A stretch of DNA of 64,000 bases, from assembly GCA_002721995.1 (NCBI GenBank), contig PBMF01000025.1, positions 1 to 64,000 on the forward strand, in the 5' to 3' direction. The notes beneath the pieces are model-generated. The model searched no databases, was not told the origin of the DNA, and saw only the letters and a list, made by a program, of their open reading frames with translations. Shown here in pieces: positions 34,982 through 43,064 of this stretch. Positions within the stretch are counted from its first letter, which is position 1. Each line of letters opens with the position of its first letter. Origin of the DNA: Chloroflexota bacterium. GTDB lineage: Bacteria; Chloroflexota; Dehalococcoidia; Lucifugimonadales; UBA3495. A program made the position numbers and the translations under genes.

Positions 34982-36168
34982 CTGCCGATCACCCCGCGCT
35001 CTTTGAATTCGGCGATTTTGTCCGCCGAATACCCGGCCGTCTCCAGTATCTCCTCGTTGTGCTGACCCAAGGACGGCGGCGGCCGCCGTATGGAAGAGGG
35101 CGAGTCGGACAGCTTCAACGGAGAGTTGGGCACCTTAAGGTCCGGCACCTTGGGGTGGTTGATCTCCGCCACCATGTCCCGGGCCAGGACCTGGGGATTG
35201 GCCACAACGTCCGAGACGGTATTGATGGGACCGCAGGGCACACCTGCTTCAACGATCGCCGACACCCAGTGCTCGGTGGTGTTGTCCTTGAAGATGTCGT
35301 TCAGCTCCGCTACACATTCCGCCCGGTGGGCGACGCGGTCCGTGTTGGTGGTGTAGCGGGGGTCGTCCAGCAGCTCGGGATGGCCGATGGCCGGGCACAA
35401 CCGGTTCCACAGCCCCTCGTTGGCGCAGCCGATGATGAAATGGCCGTCGGCAGAGGTGAAGCTCTGGTAGGGCACCAAGCTGGGGTGTCCCGAACCCATC
35501 CGCGTGGGCTCCACACCCGTTCCGATGAACCCGGTGGCGTGGTAACTCAAGGCCGCCACCTGTCCGTCCAGCAACGATGCCTCCACCAGCTGTCCCTTGC
35601 CCGTCTGGTGGCGTTGGTTCAGGGCGGTCATTATCGTCCCGTAGGCCATCATTCCCGCGAAGAGGTCCACCAGGGAGAACCCAACGCGCAGCGGGAGACC
35701 GTCGGGGTCGCCGGTCAGGCTCATCAGACCGCTGTAGGCCTGAATCAGCAGGTCGTAGCCCGGCATGTTGGCCATGGGGCCGGTGCGTCCGTAGCCTGAG
35801 ATGGAACAGTAAACGATGCCGGGGTTGCTGGCGCTGATCTTCTCGTAGCCCAGACCCAGCCGCTCCAGGGTCCCGGCCCGGAAACTCTCGATCATCACAT
35901 CGGCGTCCGCCGCCATGTCCTGGACGATCTTCACGCCCTCGGGCTCCTTCAGGTTCACCGACAGGCTCCGCTTGTTGCGGTTGAAGGTGAGGAACTGGGT
36001 GCTTTCGCCGTTCCAGAAGGGCGTCCAGCTGCGGGTCTCGTCGCCATGGTTCGGCTCTTCGATCTTGACCACATCGGCTCCCATGTCGCCCATGAGCATG
36101 GTACAGAACGGCCCAGCCAGAGTACGGGTCAGGTCAACAACCTTTATCTTGTCCAGAGCAGCAGCCAT
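34978..36168 (-). CDS. CaiB/BaiF (class III) CoA-transferase
   Basis: 396 residues from the ATG at 36168, with a strong GAGGGG 5 bp upstream. An open frame continues another 41 codons without similarity. Family features: LDKIKVVDLTRTLAGP at the start, MGDMGADVVKIEEP for CoA binding, SGYGRTGPM and the catalytic Asp139 in MPGYDLLIQAYSG, where acyl-aspartyl and CoA intermediates form. It moves CoA between carboxylic acids. It stands alone on the minus strand and is distinct from the paired enzymes at 38668-41288. Confidence 0.9.
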   Translation of the reverse strand: MAAALDKIKVVDLTRTLAGPFCTMLMGDMGADVVKIEEPNHGDETRSWTPFWNGESTQFLTFNRNKRSLSVNLKEPEGVKIVQDMAADADVMIESFRAGTLERLGLGYEKISASNPGIVYCSISGYGRTGPMANMPGYDLLIQAYSGLMSLTGDPDGLPLRVGFSLVDLFAGMMAYGTIMTALNQRHQTGKGQLVEASLLDGQVAALSYHATGFIGTGVEPTRMGSGHPSLVPYQSFTSADGHFIIGCANEGLWNRLCPAIGHPELLDDPRYTTNTDRVAHRAECVAELNDIFKDNTTEHWVSAIVEAGVPCGPINTVSDVVANPQVLARDMVAEINHPKVPDLKVPNSPLKLSDSPSSIRRPPPSLGQHNEEILETAGYSADKIAEFKERGVIGS

Positions 36169-36241
36169 TGTTACCCCTCGGGAATTCAAATTTCCCTGTG
36201 TGTTTTTAGTCGTGAATCGAGCGTCCGTAGATTCGGGTGGG

Positions 36242-36250
36242 ATTATAGCA
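36242..36250 (-). promoter_or_regulatory. Extended -10 promoter for the CoA-transferase at 34978
   Basis: On the minus strand the sequence reads TGCTATAAT, a perfect -10 with extended TG and a poor -35. It gives a leader of roughly 70 nt. Confidence 0.5.
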
Positions 36251-36309
36251 TGGGGGCGCCAGCACCATTCCATATGTCCGCAGAGCCCCAATATGGCCTA
36301 CCCCGCCTT

Positions 36310-36338
36310 TTGACATATTCCCCAAATGTGAATATTGT
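36310..36338 (+). promoter_or_regulatory. Promoter of the DUF35-thiolase operon
   Basis: A perfect TTGACA at 36310-36315, a 17-bp spacer and TATTGT at 36333-36338. The first gene starts 80 bp after the -10. Confidence 0.58.
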
Positions 36339-36417
36339 TTACCCGTTGGAATCATTCACAAACTTTTACGCTTGGTAAGCTCACGCGACGAAGCGGAATG
36401 CCGAGAAGGTGGGAATA

Positions 36418-36828
36418 ATGGTAAAGCAGGGTGTTGTACCCGATGAGTTGACCCAGGGATTCTGGGACGCCGCCAATGAAGGCAGGCTGGTGATGCAGAA
36501 CTGCAGTGCTTGCTCGCGTCTCCAAAATCCTCCAACCCCGACCTGCGCCCAGTGCAAGTCTGCGGACAACCTGGAATGGAAAGAGATGAGCGGCAAGGGC
36601 AAGATCTACAACTACGGTGTAGTCTACGACTGTCCGGTCCGCCTTTTGCAGGAAGACCAGCCCTTCAACCTGGCCGTCATCATGCTGGATGACGACCCGG
36701 CGATTCAGATGTATTCCCACCTGCCGGGCACTAAGCCCGACGAGGTACCCGTGGGCGGCGCCGTCGAAGTGATCTTCGAGGCTACCGCCAACGGCCAGAT
36801 GGTCCCAGAGTGGCGGGTTGTCAGCTAA
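36418..36828 (+). CDS. DUF35 protein: zinc-ribbon plus OB-fold, partner of a thiolase-like enzyme
   Basis: 136 residues from the ATG at 36418. The rubredoxin-like zinc ribbon has Cys29, Cys32, Cys43 and Cys46 (NCSACSRL and PTCAQCKS). An OB-fold follows (GKGKIYNYGVVY to the end). DUF35 proteins bind acyl-CoA and pair with thiolase-like enzymes, as in the steroid side-chain aldolase complexes (Ltp2 with ChsH2) and archaeal thiolase/HMG-CoA synthase complexes. The next gene, 51 bp downstream, is such a thiolase-like protein, which supports the assignment. Confidence 0.9.
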   Translation: MVKQGVVPDELTQGFWDAANEGRLVMQNCSACSRLQNPPTPTCAQCKSADNLEWKEMSGKGKIYNYGVVYDCPVRLLQEDQPFNLAVIMLDDDPAIQMYSHLPGTKPDEVPVGGAVEVIFEATANGQMVPEWRVVS

Positions 36829-36879
36829 CCGGGCCACCATTTTAATCAATATTCAAGAGTCCTCTTCAAGGAGATAGTC

Positions 36880-38211
36880 ATGACCACCCAAAACGCCCCG
36901 GCTTCCATGTACCGGGCCACAGAGGGATTGGGAGTCTGGGAACATAAAGGTAAGGTGGCGGCCGTTGGCATCGGCCACCCCCCCACCACCCGCCGCTGGG
37001 ACGGCACCGCGGAGAACACCATGGGCGCCAATAGTATCCTGGCCCTGCGCAGGGCCATCGAGGACGCCGGCGTCAACCCCGCCGATATCGACGGCCTGGT
37101 GTTGGACCCGGTCACCACCACCGGCGCCCACTGGCCGGAGGGCCAGCCCATCCCCATGGATGTGGTAAACGCCTATAACACCACCGATGATTCCTTGGAC
37201 GGCATCGCCAAGCTCAGCGCCGAGTGGATCCTGAAGAACATGCCGGAGCTGACCAACGTCAAGTTCACCATGTACGGCACCGGCTGTATGTCCCATGCCA
37301 TCGTCGTCGCCGCCCAGGCCGTGGGCGAGGGACGCACCCACACCTGCCTGGTGCTCAAGAGCTGGCACAATCTGGAAGGCCGCTACAACCAGTCGGGCAT
37401 CAGTGCCCAGGACTCTGTCCCTGGCACCTTCGCCATGACCCCCGGCCGCACCCTCTGGGGCGCCCCCGGTTCCTACGGCACCGCCCTCCAGTTCGCCGAG
37501 TACTGCCGCAAGTACGGCAAGTCCCACGACATGATGGCGCCCTTCATGGAGAACTCACGCCGCAACGGCCTGCTGTTCCCCGAGGGCTATTGGGCCCAGC
37601 ACCGGCCCGAACAGCTTACCCCCGAGGACTATCTGAACTCCCGGTGGATCGCCAAGCCGGCCTGTCTCTTCGACAATGACATTCCCATCATGGTGTCGGG
37701 GGCCTACCTCTTCACCACCGCCGAGCGGGCCCAAGACATGAAACAGAAGCCCGTTTACATCCTGAACCACGCCTCCAGCCGGGGCACTCCGCGCAGCATC
37801 CTGCCCACTCTGGATGAGGTGGAAGCTGAGACCGCCGCCACGGGCCGCAAGATCTACGAGGGCGCCGGCATCACCGCCGATGACCTCTCCTTCGAGAATA
37901 TGTACGACGGCTTTTCGCTGTTCCATCAGTTCCACATCGAGGGTCTGCGCTACCGGGGCATGCAGAACGGCGACGCCTTGGACTTCTACCAGACCGACAT
38001 CAGCATCGAGGGCCCCAACCCCATCCTGCCCAGCGGCGGCAACATCGGCAGCGGCCGCAGCCGCTTTTGGATGCACACCGACTGCATCCAGCAGATCCAG
38101 GGCCGGGCAGGGGCCAGGGCGGTCATCGGAGTGAAGCCGGAGATCGCCGTGTCCGGAGGACCCATGCCCATGGGCGGCAACTTCACCGTTTGGAGCGCCA
38201 CGCCCGACTAG
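36880..38211 (+). CDS. Thiolase-like / SCP-x-type acetyltransferase or aldolase
   Basis: 443 residues with the two-part thiolase fold. The first reactive position is Cys136 in MYGTGCMSHA. The usual second His motif (G-H-P-x-G) is changed to GGNIGSGRSR, and the final C-x-G is not seen; instead the end reads GGPMPMGG. That matches the SCP-x/Ltp2-like group more than degradative thiolases, and these work with a DUF35 partner, present just upstream. Retro-aldol or thiolytic cleavage of an acyl-CoA side chain is likely; the substrate is unknown. Ribosome site AAGGAG. Confidence 0.85.
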   Translation: MTTQNAPASMYRATEGLGVWEHKGKVAAVGIGHPPTTRRWDGTAENTMGANSILALRRAIEDAGVNPADIDGLVLDPVTTTGAHWPEGQPIPMDVVNAYNTTDDSLDGIAKLSAEWILKNMPELTNVKFTMYGTGCMSHAIVVAAQAVGEGRTHTCLVLKSWHNLEGRYNQSGISAQDSVPGTFAMTPGRTLWGAPGSYGTALQFAEYCRKYGKSHDMMAPFMENSRRNGLLFPEGYWAQHRPEQLTPEDYLNSRWIAKPACLFDNDIPIMVSGAYLFTTAERAQDMKQKPVYILNHASSRGTPRSILPTLDEVEAETAATGRKIYEGAGITADDLSFENMYDGFSLFHQFHIEGLRYRGMQNGDALDFYQTDISIEGPNPILPSGGNIGSGRSRFWMHTDCIQQIQGRAGARAVIGVKPEIAVSGGPMPMGGNFTVWSATPD

Positions 38212-38262
38212 TCCGGTACACATCCAGACCAACGGAAATACCAGGAGGGATTTACCCACTTT

Positions 38263-38628
38263 ATGATTCTCATCAGCTTCGACATAGACGGCACTCTGGA
38301 AATGGGTGATCCCCCTGGTGTATTGACCCTGGACCTGGTGAGAAAGACCCAGGGACACGGCATCCTGATTGGCAGCTGCTCCGACCGGCCCATCAGCACC
38401 CAGCGGAACATGTGGGAACAGGCCCAGATTCCCGTGGACTTCGCCGTGTCCAAACACCAACTGCCCGATGTGAAAGAAAGGTTCGAAGCCGACATCTACT
38501 ACCACATAGGTGACCGGGAAGACCTGGACCGTCAGTACGCTCTGGCCGCCGGCTTCGAGTTCCTCTGGCCCGATGAGGCGGTCTCGGAGCCCTGGTTGAG
38601 CCGGGACGGCTTCGCTCCCCAAAGCTAA
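38263..38628 (+). CDS. Small HAD-superfamily-like protein
   Basis: 121 residues. Motif I is seen at the very start as ISFDIDGTLEMG, with the two aspartates of HAD phosphatases. Motif II may be the Ser in IGSCSDRP, and a late acidic motif is YYHIGDREDLD. There is no room for a large cap domain, so this is a minimal C0-type HAD core. Some comparable proteins act on polynucleotide or small phosphates. It lies between the thiolase-like gene and the CoA-transferase pair and is probably in the same operon, though its link to acyl-CoA chemistry is unclear. Confidence 0.75.
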   Translation: MILISFDIDGTLEMGDPPGVLTLDLVRKTQGHGILIGSCSDRPISTQRNMWEQAQIPVDFAVSKHQLPDVKERFEADIYYHIGDREDLDRQYALAAGFEFLWPDEAVSEPWLSRDGFAPQS

Positions 38629-38667
38629 AAAAGCCGGAAATAATTCAAAAAGAAGCAGGTTGACCAA

Positions 38668-40029
38668 ATGCAGATTCCAAAACGCCGCAAGGACCGGCCA
38701 CTGGAGGGAGTCCGCGTCGTCGACTTCACCTGGGTCCGCGCCGGACCCTGGGCCGCCCGCTGGCTGGCCACCCTTGGTGCTGAGGTCATAAAGGTGGAAT
38801 GGCCGGAGAACATGGATATGCTCCGGCAGAACCGCTTCACCGTGCCGCCCGGCGTGGAACCCGGCCCCAACTCCACAGGCCAGTTCGCCGATACTAACGC
38901 CGGCAAGCTGGGTCTCTCCATCAATACCCGCCACCCCAAGGGACTGGAGGCCATCAAGAAGTTGATCTCCGTGTCCGATGTGGTCATCGAGAATTTCAGT
39001 TCCCGTATCATGACCCGCTGGGGTCTGGGGTACGACGAGCTGAGAAAACTCCGGCCTGACGTTGTCTACGTCTCCATGGCGGGCTTTGGTCAGACCGGAC
39101 GCCAGCACTACTTCGGCACCATGGGCCCCGCCGCCCAGGCACTTTCAGGACTCACGCACCAATCGGGGTTGCCCGGCAAACAGCCCGCCGGTTGGGGCTG
39201 GTCCTACCTGGACGACACCGGCGGTATGTATGGGGCCATCTGCGCTCTGACCGCCCTGAGACACCGCAACCAAACGGGCCAGGGGCAGCACGTTGACCTT
39301 TCCCAGATGATCACCGGTATCACCCTCACGGGTACGGCGTTCTTGGACAAGAGCATCAACAGCCGTGAGGCCCGGCGGGAAGGCTATCCCCCGGGCAACC
39401 GCACCGTCTGGCCCGGCGCTCAGGTGATGAACAACTACCGTGGTCCCATCGCCGCGCCCCACAACGCCTACCGCACCAAGAACGGCGGCTACAACGATTG
39501 GTGCGTGATCACCTGCTTGACGGACGAAGAGTGGCAGAACCTGGTCGGTCTCATGGGTAGTTCCGGCTGGGCTGCCGACGAGAAATTCTCCACCCTGGAA
39601 GGCCGTCTGGCCCACCAGGAAGAGATGGACCAGGGTATCGAGGAGTGGACCAAGACCCTGGGCAAGTACAAACTGGCCGAGGTCTGCCAGGCCGCGGGCG
39701 TGCGTGCCATGCCGGTCCAGAGTTCCGAGGACCGGGTGGAGAACGACCCCCAGCTCAGGCACAGGGGCATGTTCACCGAGGTCAAACACCCCATGTTGGG
39801 ACCCTGGAAATTCCAGGGCGCTCCCTTCCGTCTGGACGGCAACAAGGTGGCGGTGAAAGGTCCGCCCCCCATGATCGGCCAACACACAACCAAGATTCTG
39901 GGCGACCTGCTGGGCTACACCAGCGAGGAACTTATTGCCGGCTACGAAGAGGGCGTTCTCTGGCCCGAATCGACGCCCAAGTTCCCCTACGTACAGCAGG
40001 CTATCGAAGAGGAAGAGGCCAAACGATGA
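38668..40029 (+). CDS. CaiB/BaiF CoA-transferase, non-catalytic-type subunit (lacks Asp)
   Basis: 453 residues. The class III fold is clear (GVRVVDFTWVRAGPWAA, LGAEVIKVEWPEN, VSDVVIENFS, GWGWSYLDDTGG). At the position of the catalytic Asp, before the Q-A-x-S-G helix, it reads GTMGPAAQALSG with Gly153 instead. It overlaps the next gene by ATGA, so the two are translationally coupled and probably form a heteromer, like the two-subunit benzylsuccinate CoA-transferase (BbsEF). Domain 1 of the fused protein at 62003 has the same substitution. Confidence 0.87.
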   Translation: MQIPKRRKDRPLEGVRVVDFTWVRAGPWAARWLATLGAEVIKVEWPENMDMLRQNRFTVPPGVEPGPNSTGQFADTNAGKLGLSINTRHPKGLEAIKKLISVSDVVIENFSSRIMTRWGLGYDELRKLRPDVVYVSMAGFGQTGRQHYFGTMGPAAQALSGLTHQSGLPGKQPAGWGWSYLDDTGGMYGAICALTALRHRNQTGQGQHVDLSQMITGITLTGTAFLDKSINSREARREGYPPGNRTVWPGAQVMNNYRGPIAAPHNAYRTKNGGYNDWCVITCLTDEEWQNLVGLMGSSGWAADEKFSTLEGRLAHQEEMDQGIEEWTKTLGKYKLAEVCQAAGVRAMPVQSSEDRVENDPQLRHRGMFTEVKHPMLGPWKFQGAPFRLDGNKVAVKGPPPMIGQHTTKILGDLLGYTSEELIAGYEEGVLWPESTPKFPYVQQAIEEEEAKR

Positions 40030-41288
40030 CCACCGCCGGACAGGGCCCCGGCCCCTTGGCCGGTCTTAGAGTACTGGAGATAACCAATGAGCATGCCCAG
40101 TTCTGCGGCAAGCTCATGGCTGATCTGGGCGCGGACGTGATTAAGATCGAACCCCCCGGCGGCCAGTATACCCGCAACGTCGGGCCTTATCTGGACGACG
40201 AGGAACACCCGGAGCGCAGTCTCTATTTCTGGCACTACAACACGTCCAAGCGGGGCATAACCCTGGACATCACCAAGCCAGAAGGTCAGGAGGTCTTCCG
40301 CAAACTGACCGCCACCGCCGGGCTGGTGCTTGAAAGCCACCCCGCCGGTTACCTTCCCGGATTGGGCCTGGGCTACGACGATCTGTCCAAGCAGAACCCC
40401 GAACTCATCATGTGTTCGGTTACCCCCTTTGGCCAGGACGGGCCCTGGCGCGACTACCAGACTTCTGACCTGCTCCATCTGGCTGCCGGCGGGCAGATGG
40501 CCTCTTCGGGCTACGACCCTGAGGACGTGCCCGATGCTCCGCCCATAGCACCCGGTGGGGGCAACGCTTGGCACATCGCCAGCCACTACGCCTACATCGG
40601 CATCATGGGCGCCTTGTACCACCGGGACTTAACCGGAGAAGGGCAGTACATCGATGTCTCGGTCCATGAGGCCTGCTCCCTGACAACGGAGGGAGCCATT
40701 GCCATCTACCTCTCCACGGGAGAGGTGGTGCGCCGCCATACCGGCCGCCACGCATCCCCGGACCAGTCGCCGGGCATCCAGCACGCCACCAGGGACGGCG
40801 GCCACATCAACACCACCCGGTCGGGTAGCAACCTCACTCCCGCCCGTATCAGAGTCCTGGGTGAGTGGATGGACGAGTACGGTCTGGCAGACGACCTGCT
40901 GGACGACAAATACCAAGACCCATCCGTGGTGGAGCAAAGCGGTCAGCACTTCGCCGACGTTCTGAGAAACTTCTTCGCCAATATGCCCCTGGTCGAGGCT
41001 TATGAAGGCGGCCAAGAGCGGAACTTCCCCTGGGGCGCCATCCGTACCATGAATGAGATCATGGGCGACCCCCACCTGGAGGACCGGGACTTCTTCGTGC
41101 CCGTGGAACATCCCGAACTGGGACGCGAGTTCACCTACCCCGGCGCTGCCGCCATCTACAACGCCTCACCCTGGCGCATCTACCGCCGCGCCCCGCTGAT
41201 CGGCGAGCACAACGAAGAGATACTGGGCGCGGAGATAGGGCTATCCGAAGGTGAACTGCAAAGCCTGAGGAATTCCGGGGTTATCTAG
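40026..41288 (+). CDS. CaiB/BaiF CoA-transferase, catalytic subunit
   Basis: 420 residues from the ATG at 40026, inside the stop of the previous gene. A longer open frame runs 127 codons upstream but overlaps the first subunit and shows no similarity. Features are GLRVLEITNEHAQFCGKLM, LGADVIKIEPP, PFGQDGPWRDY and catalytic Asp148 in TSDLLHLAAGG. It should carry the acyl-aspartyl chemistry for the pair. Together with DUF35, thiolase-like and HAD genes upstream, it points to activation and cleavage of a carboxylic acid substrate. Confidence 0.9.
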   Translation: MTTAGQGPGPLAGLRVLEITNEHAQFCGKLMADLGADVIKIEPPGGQYTRNVGPYLDDEEHPERSLYFWHYNTSKRGITLDITKPEGQEVFRKLTATAGLVLESHPAGYLPGLGLGYDDLSKQNPELIMCSVTPFGQDGPWRDYQTSDLLHLAAGGQMASSGYDPEDVPDAPPIAPGGGNAWHIASHYAYIGIMGALYHRDLTGEGQYIDVSVHEACSLTTEGAIAIYLSTGEVVRRHTGRHASPDQSPGIQHATRDGGHINTTRSGSNLTPARIRVLGEWMDEYGLADDLLDDKYQDPSVVEQSGQHFADVLRNFFANMPLVEAYEGGQERNFPWGAIRTMNEIMGDPHLEDRDFFVPVEHPELGREFTYPGAAAIYNASPWRIYRRAPLIGEHNEEILGAEIGLSEGELQSLRNSGVI

Positions 41289-41311
41289 AAGGAAGAGGTC
41301 TGAAAGGGGAG

Positions 41312-41388
41312 TGGCGACCCGGACGGGATTTGAACCCGTGATCTTCGGCGTGACAGGCCGATATGTTAAACCGCTACACCACCGGGCC
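41312..41388 (-). tRNA. tRNA-Asp (anticodon GTC)
   Basis: On the minus strand the acceptor pairs GGCCCGG with CCGGGTC. The anticodon loop reads CTGTCAC with anticodon GTC, the T loop is GGTTCAAATCC, and a CCA end is encoded. The cloverleaf is complete. Confidence 0.96.
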
Positions 41389-41424
41389 ACACGATACGCC
41401 GGACTGTGAAAGTCCGGCAATCCG

Positions 41425-41453
41425 AGTGTATGTCTTTAGATTTTCAGTGTCAA
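41425..41453 (-). promoter_or_regulatory. Promoter of tRNA-Asp
   Basis: On the minus strand: perfect TTGACA, 17-bp spacer, TACACT. Just downstream in the leader is an inverted repeat (ccggact / agtccgg) before the mature tRNA start. Confidence 0.65.
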
Positions 41454-41491
41454 GATAATCTGCGCAGTACACTTGCCCAGTCACGGCAAAT

Positions 41492-41522
41492 AAAAAGCCC
41501 AGGACTATGTCCTGGGCTTTTT
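41492..41522 (-). terminator. Rho-independent terminator of the lipoprotein gene
   Basis: A perfect 14-bp stem beginning aaaaagcccaggac with a 3-nt loop, 18 bp past the stop of the minus-strand gene at 41541. Confidence 0.92.
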
Positions 41523-41540
41523 GCTTCACGCCGGCCGGCC

Positions 41541-42077
41541 CTACTCCAGGGACAGGGCCAGGACTGTCGCGCCGCCCTTCTCCCAGGTGCCGGTCTCACC
41601 CGTCTCCTCGCCGTTCACCCTGAAGATTATGGTCCTGCCGACAAAGGAGTCGGTGCCGTGCTGGTGGGCCAACACAGAGTAGTTTCCGCCGTCTGTGAAA
41701 GACGTTCCAATGGGCCGGTTGAACTCTGCGACCCAAACTGTGACCTCGGTCCCGTCCGAGGCTACCAGCCCGTTCACTGTGACGGCGCCTACGAACACAT
41801 GGGGCGGGTCGTCGTTGTTCCGTTCCGGCAGCGCCACGGCGAGAGGCGTGGCCGTGGGAGTGGGCGTTGGTTCCGGAGTGGCGGTAGGCGTGGGTGTCGG
41901 GACTGCCGTCGGCGTTAACGTGGCTGTGGGCGTCGGCTCGGGCGTCGGCTCGGGCGTTGCCGTCGCGGTCGGCAGCGGCGTGGGAGTGAAGTTCTCCTCC
42001 CGCTCCACCTTTGAAGCACAGGCGGACACCGCCAACAGCAGCGCAAAGATCGCCAGTATTACCCCGGTCTTTTTCAT
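41541..42077 (-). CDS. Small lipoprotein with Pro/Thr-rich stalk
   Basis: 178 residues. A signal sequence ends in lipobox VSAC (Cys20). A stalk of about 55 residues is almost pure Pro/Thr/Ala repeats (TPTPTATPEP type). The remaining 95 residues form a compact domain (from about PPHVFVGAVTVNG to the end) with beta character, resembling short repeated domains on other Chloroflexota surface proteins. No enzyme motif is seen. It follows the two-component genes directly, and its start abuts the kinase stop, so it may be part of their operon or a sensed target. Confidence 0.7.
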   Translation of the reverse strand: MKKTGVILAIFALLLAVSACASKVEREENFTPTPLPTATATPEPTPEPTPTATLTPTAVPTPTPTATPEPTPTPTATPLAVALPERNNDDPPHVFVGAVTVNGLVASDGTEVTVWVAEFNRPIGTSFTDGGNYSVLAHQHGTDSFVGRTIIFRVNGEETGETGTWEKGGATVLALSLE

Positions 42078-43064
42078 CTAGCGGACTCCATTGGTCTGGG
42101 CGTTCCGGTTCAAGGGCAGGCTCAGCAGAAAAGCCGTATGGTGGTGGCCGTCAGGACGGTCATCACTTTCGACCGTTACTTCACCGCCGCCCTGCCTGGC
42201 CAGGCTGCGGGCGATGAATAGGCCCAGGCCCGAGCTGGATTTCTCCTCCCTTTTCACAACCTCGGGAGTCCAGCCACGGTCGAAAAGATGCTGGAAATAT
42301 TGTTGCCCAATCCCCGGCCCGTCGTCCCATACACGGACGAAGAAATGGCTGGGGTTGTTGCTAAGTTTAACCTCAACGTGGGTGGTGGCGAACCGCACGG
42401 CGTTGTCGACCAGGTTGGTGACGATGTGCTCGATGCCATTGGGGTCGGCGTAGACCAGGCCGAACTCGGCCGGTTCCGACCACCAGCTGATCTCCTTGCC
42501 TGCCTCCGACGCCACCGGGGTGTACCGGTCTGCGATGCGCCTCACGACCTCCGCCGGTTCCACCGGCTGATTGTGGACCTCCACGTCCGGTGATTCCAGC
42601 TGAATCAGAACTTGGATATTGGACATCATCAACCGGAAGTTGGGAGTCTGCCGTTCTATCTCATCAAGCAGGTCTTTGACCCCGGTGTCCACCACTCCGG
42701 GAGACGCTTCCATCACGGCCCTCAGTTCCCGCTCCTTACCGGCGATCCGCCGCAGGGGACGGCCCAGGTCATGGTCGAAGAGCTGGAAGTACTGGAGTGT
42801 GGTCTCGCTCCAGCTATGCTCGGGATGGTCTCCATTGAGGCTGAAGCCCGACCGCCGTCGGGATACCTCAGACCACAGATACGTTGCAGTGGCCATGCCC
42901 AGCCCGCCGATGATGAGCATCAAGCCGATATAAGACAGGGGCTCAACGCCCCAGAGGAAGTTGAAAACGCTCCCCCCAATGAATGCCGCCAAAATGACGC
43001 ATATCACCCCGCCCAGGGCGATAACTCCGCCGGTGATCTTTATCGGTGTGGCCAATTTGGTCAT
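42078..43064 (-). CDS. Membrane sensor histidine kinase
   Basis: 328 residues. Two membrane helices lie at the N-terminus (about 10-35 and 43-63) with almost no extracytoplasmic loop, so sensing is probably within the membrane or through partners. The phosphoacceptor is His98 in LFDHDLGRPL. The ATPase domain shows the N box (HIVTNLVDNAVRFA), G1 (VWDDGPGIG), F (LFDRGW) and G2 (SSGLGLFIARSLARQGGG) boxes. It overlaps the response regulator gene upstream by 4 bp (ATGA). The signal is unknown. Confidence 0.9.
   Translation of the reverse strand: MTKLATPIKITGGVIALGGVICVILAAFIGGSVFNFLWGVEPLSYIGLMLIIGGLGMATATYLWSEVSRRRSGFSLNGDHPEHSWSETTLQYFQLFDHDLGRPLRRIAGKERELRAVMEASPGVVDTGVKDLLDEIERQTPNFRLMMSNIQVLIQLESPDVEVHNQPVEPAEVVRRIADRYTPVASEAGKEISWWSEPAEFGLVYADPNGIEHIVTNLVDNAVRFATTHVEVKLSNNPSHFFVRVWDDGPGIGQQYFQHLFDRGWTPEVVKREEKSSSGLGLFIARSLARQGGGEVTVESDDRPDGHHHTAFLLSLPLNRNAQTNGVR

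Noticed and set aside
37555-39108. A 517-codon minus-strand frame across the thiolase and CoA-transferase genes
   Set aside because: It is antisense to three well-supported genes and has no recognisable motif.
39645-40025. A 127-codon N-terminal extension of the CoA-transferase at 40026
   Set aside because: It overlaps the first subunit in another frame and lacks family similarity; the ATG in the ATGA overlap begins exactly at the conserved N-terminus.
41820-42000. Short periodic GC-rich tract resembling a tandem repeat array
   Set aside because: It is the codon pattern of a Pro/Thr-rich lipoprotein stalk and not an independent element.
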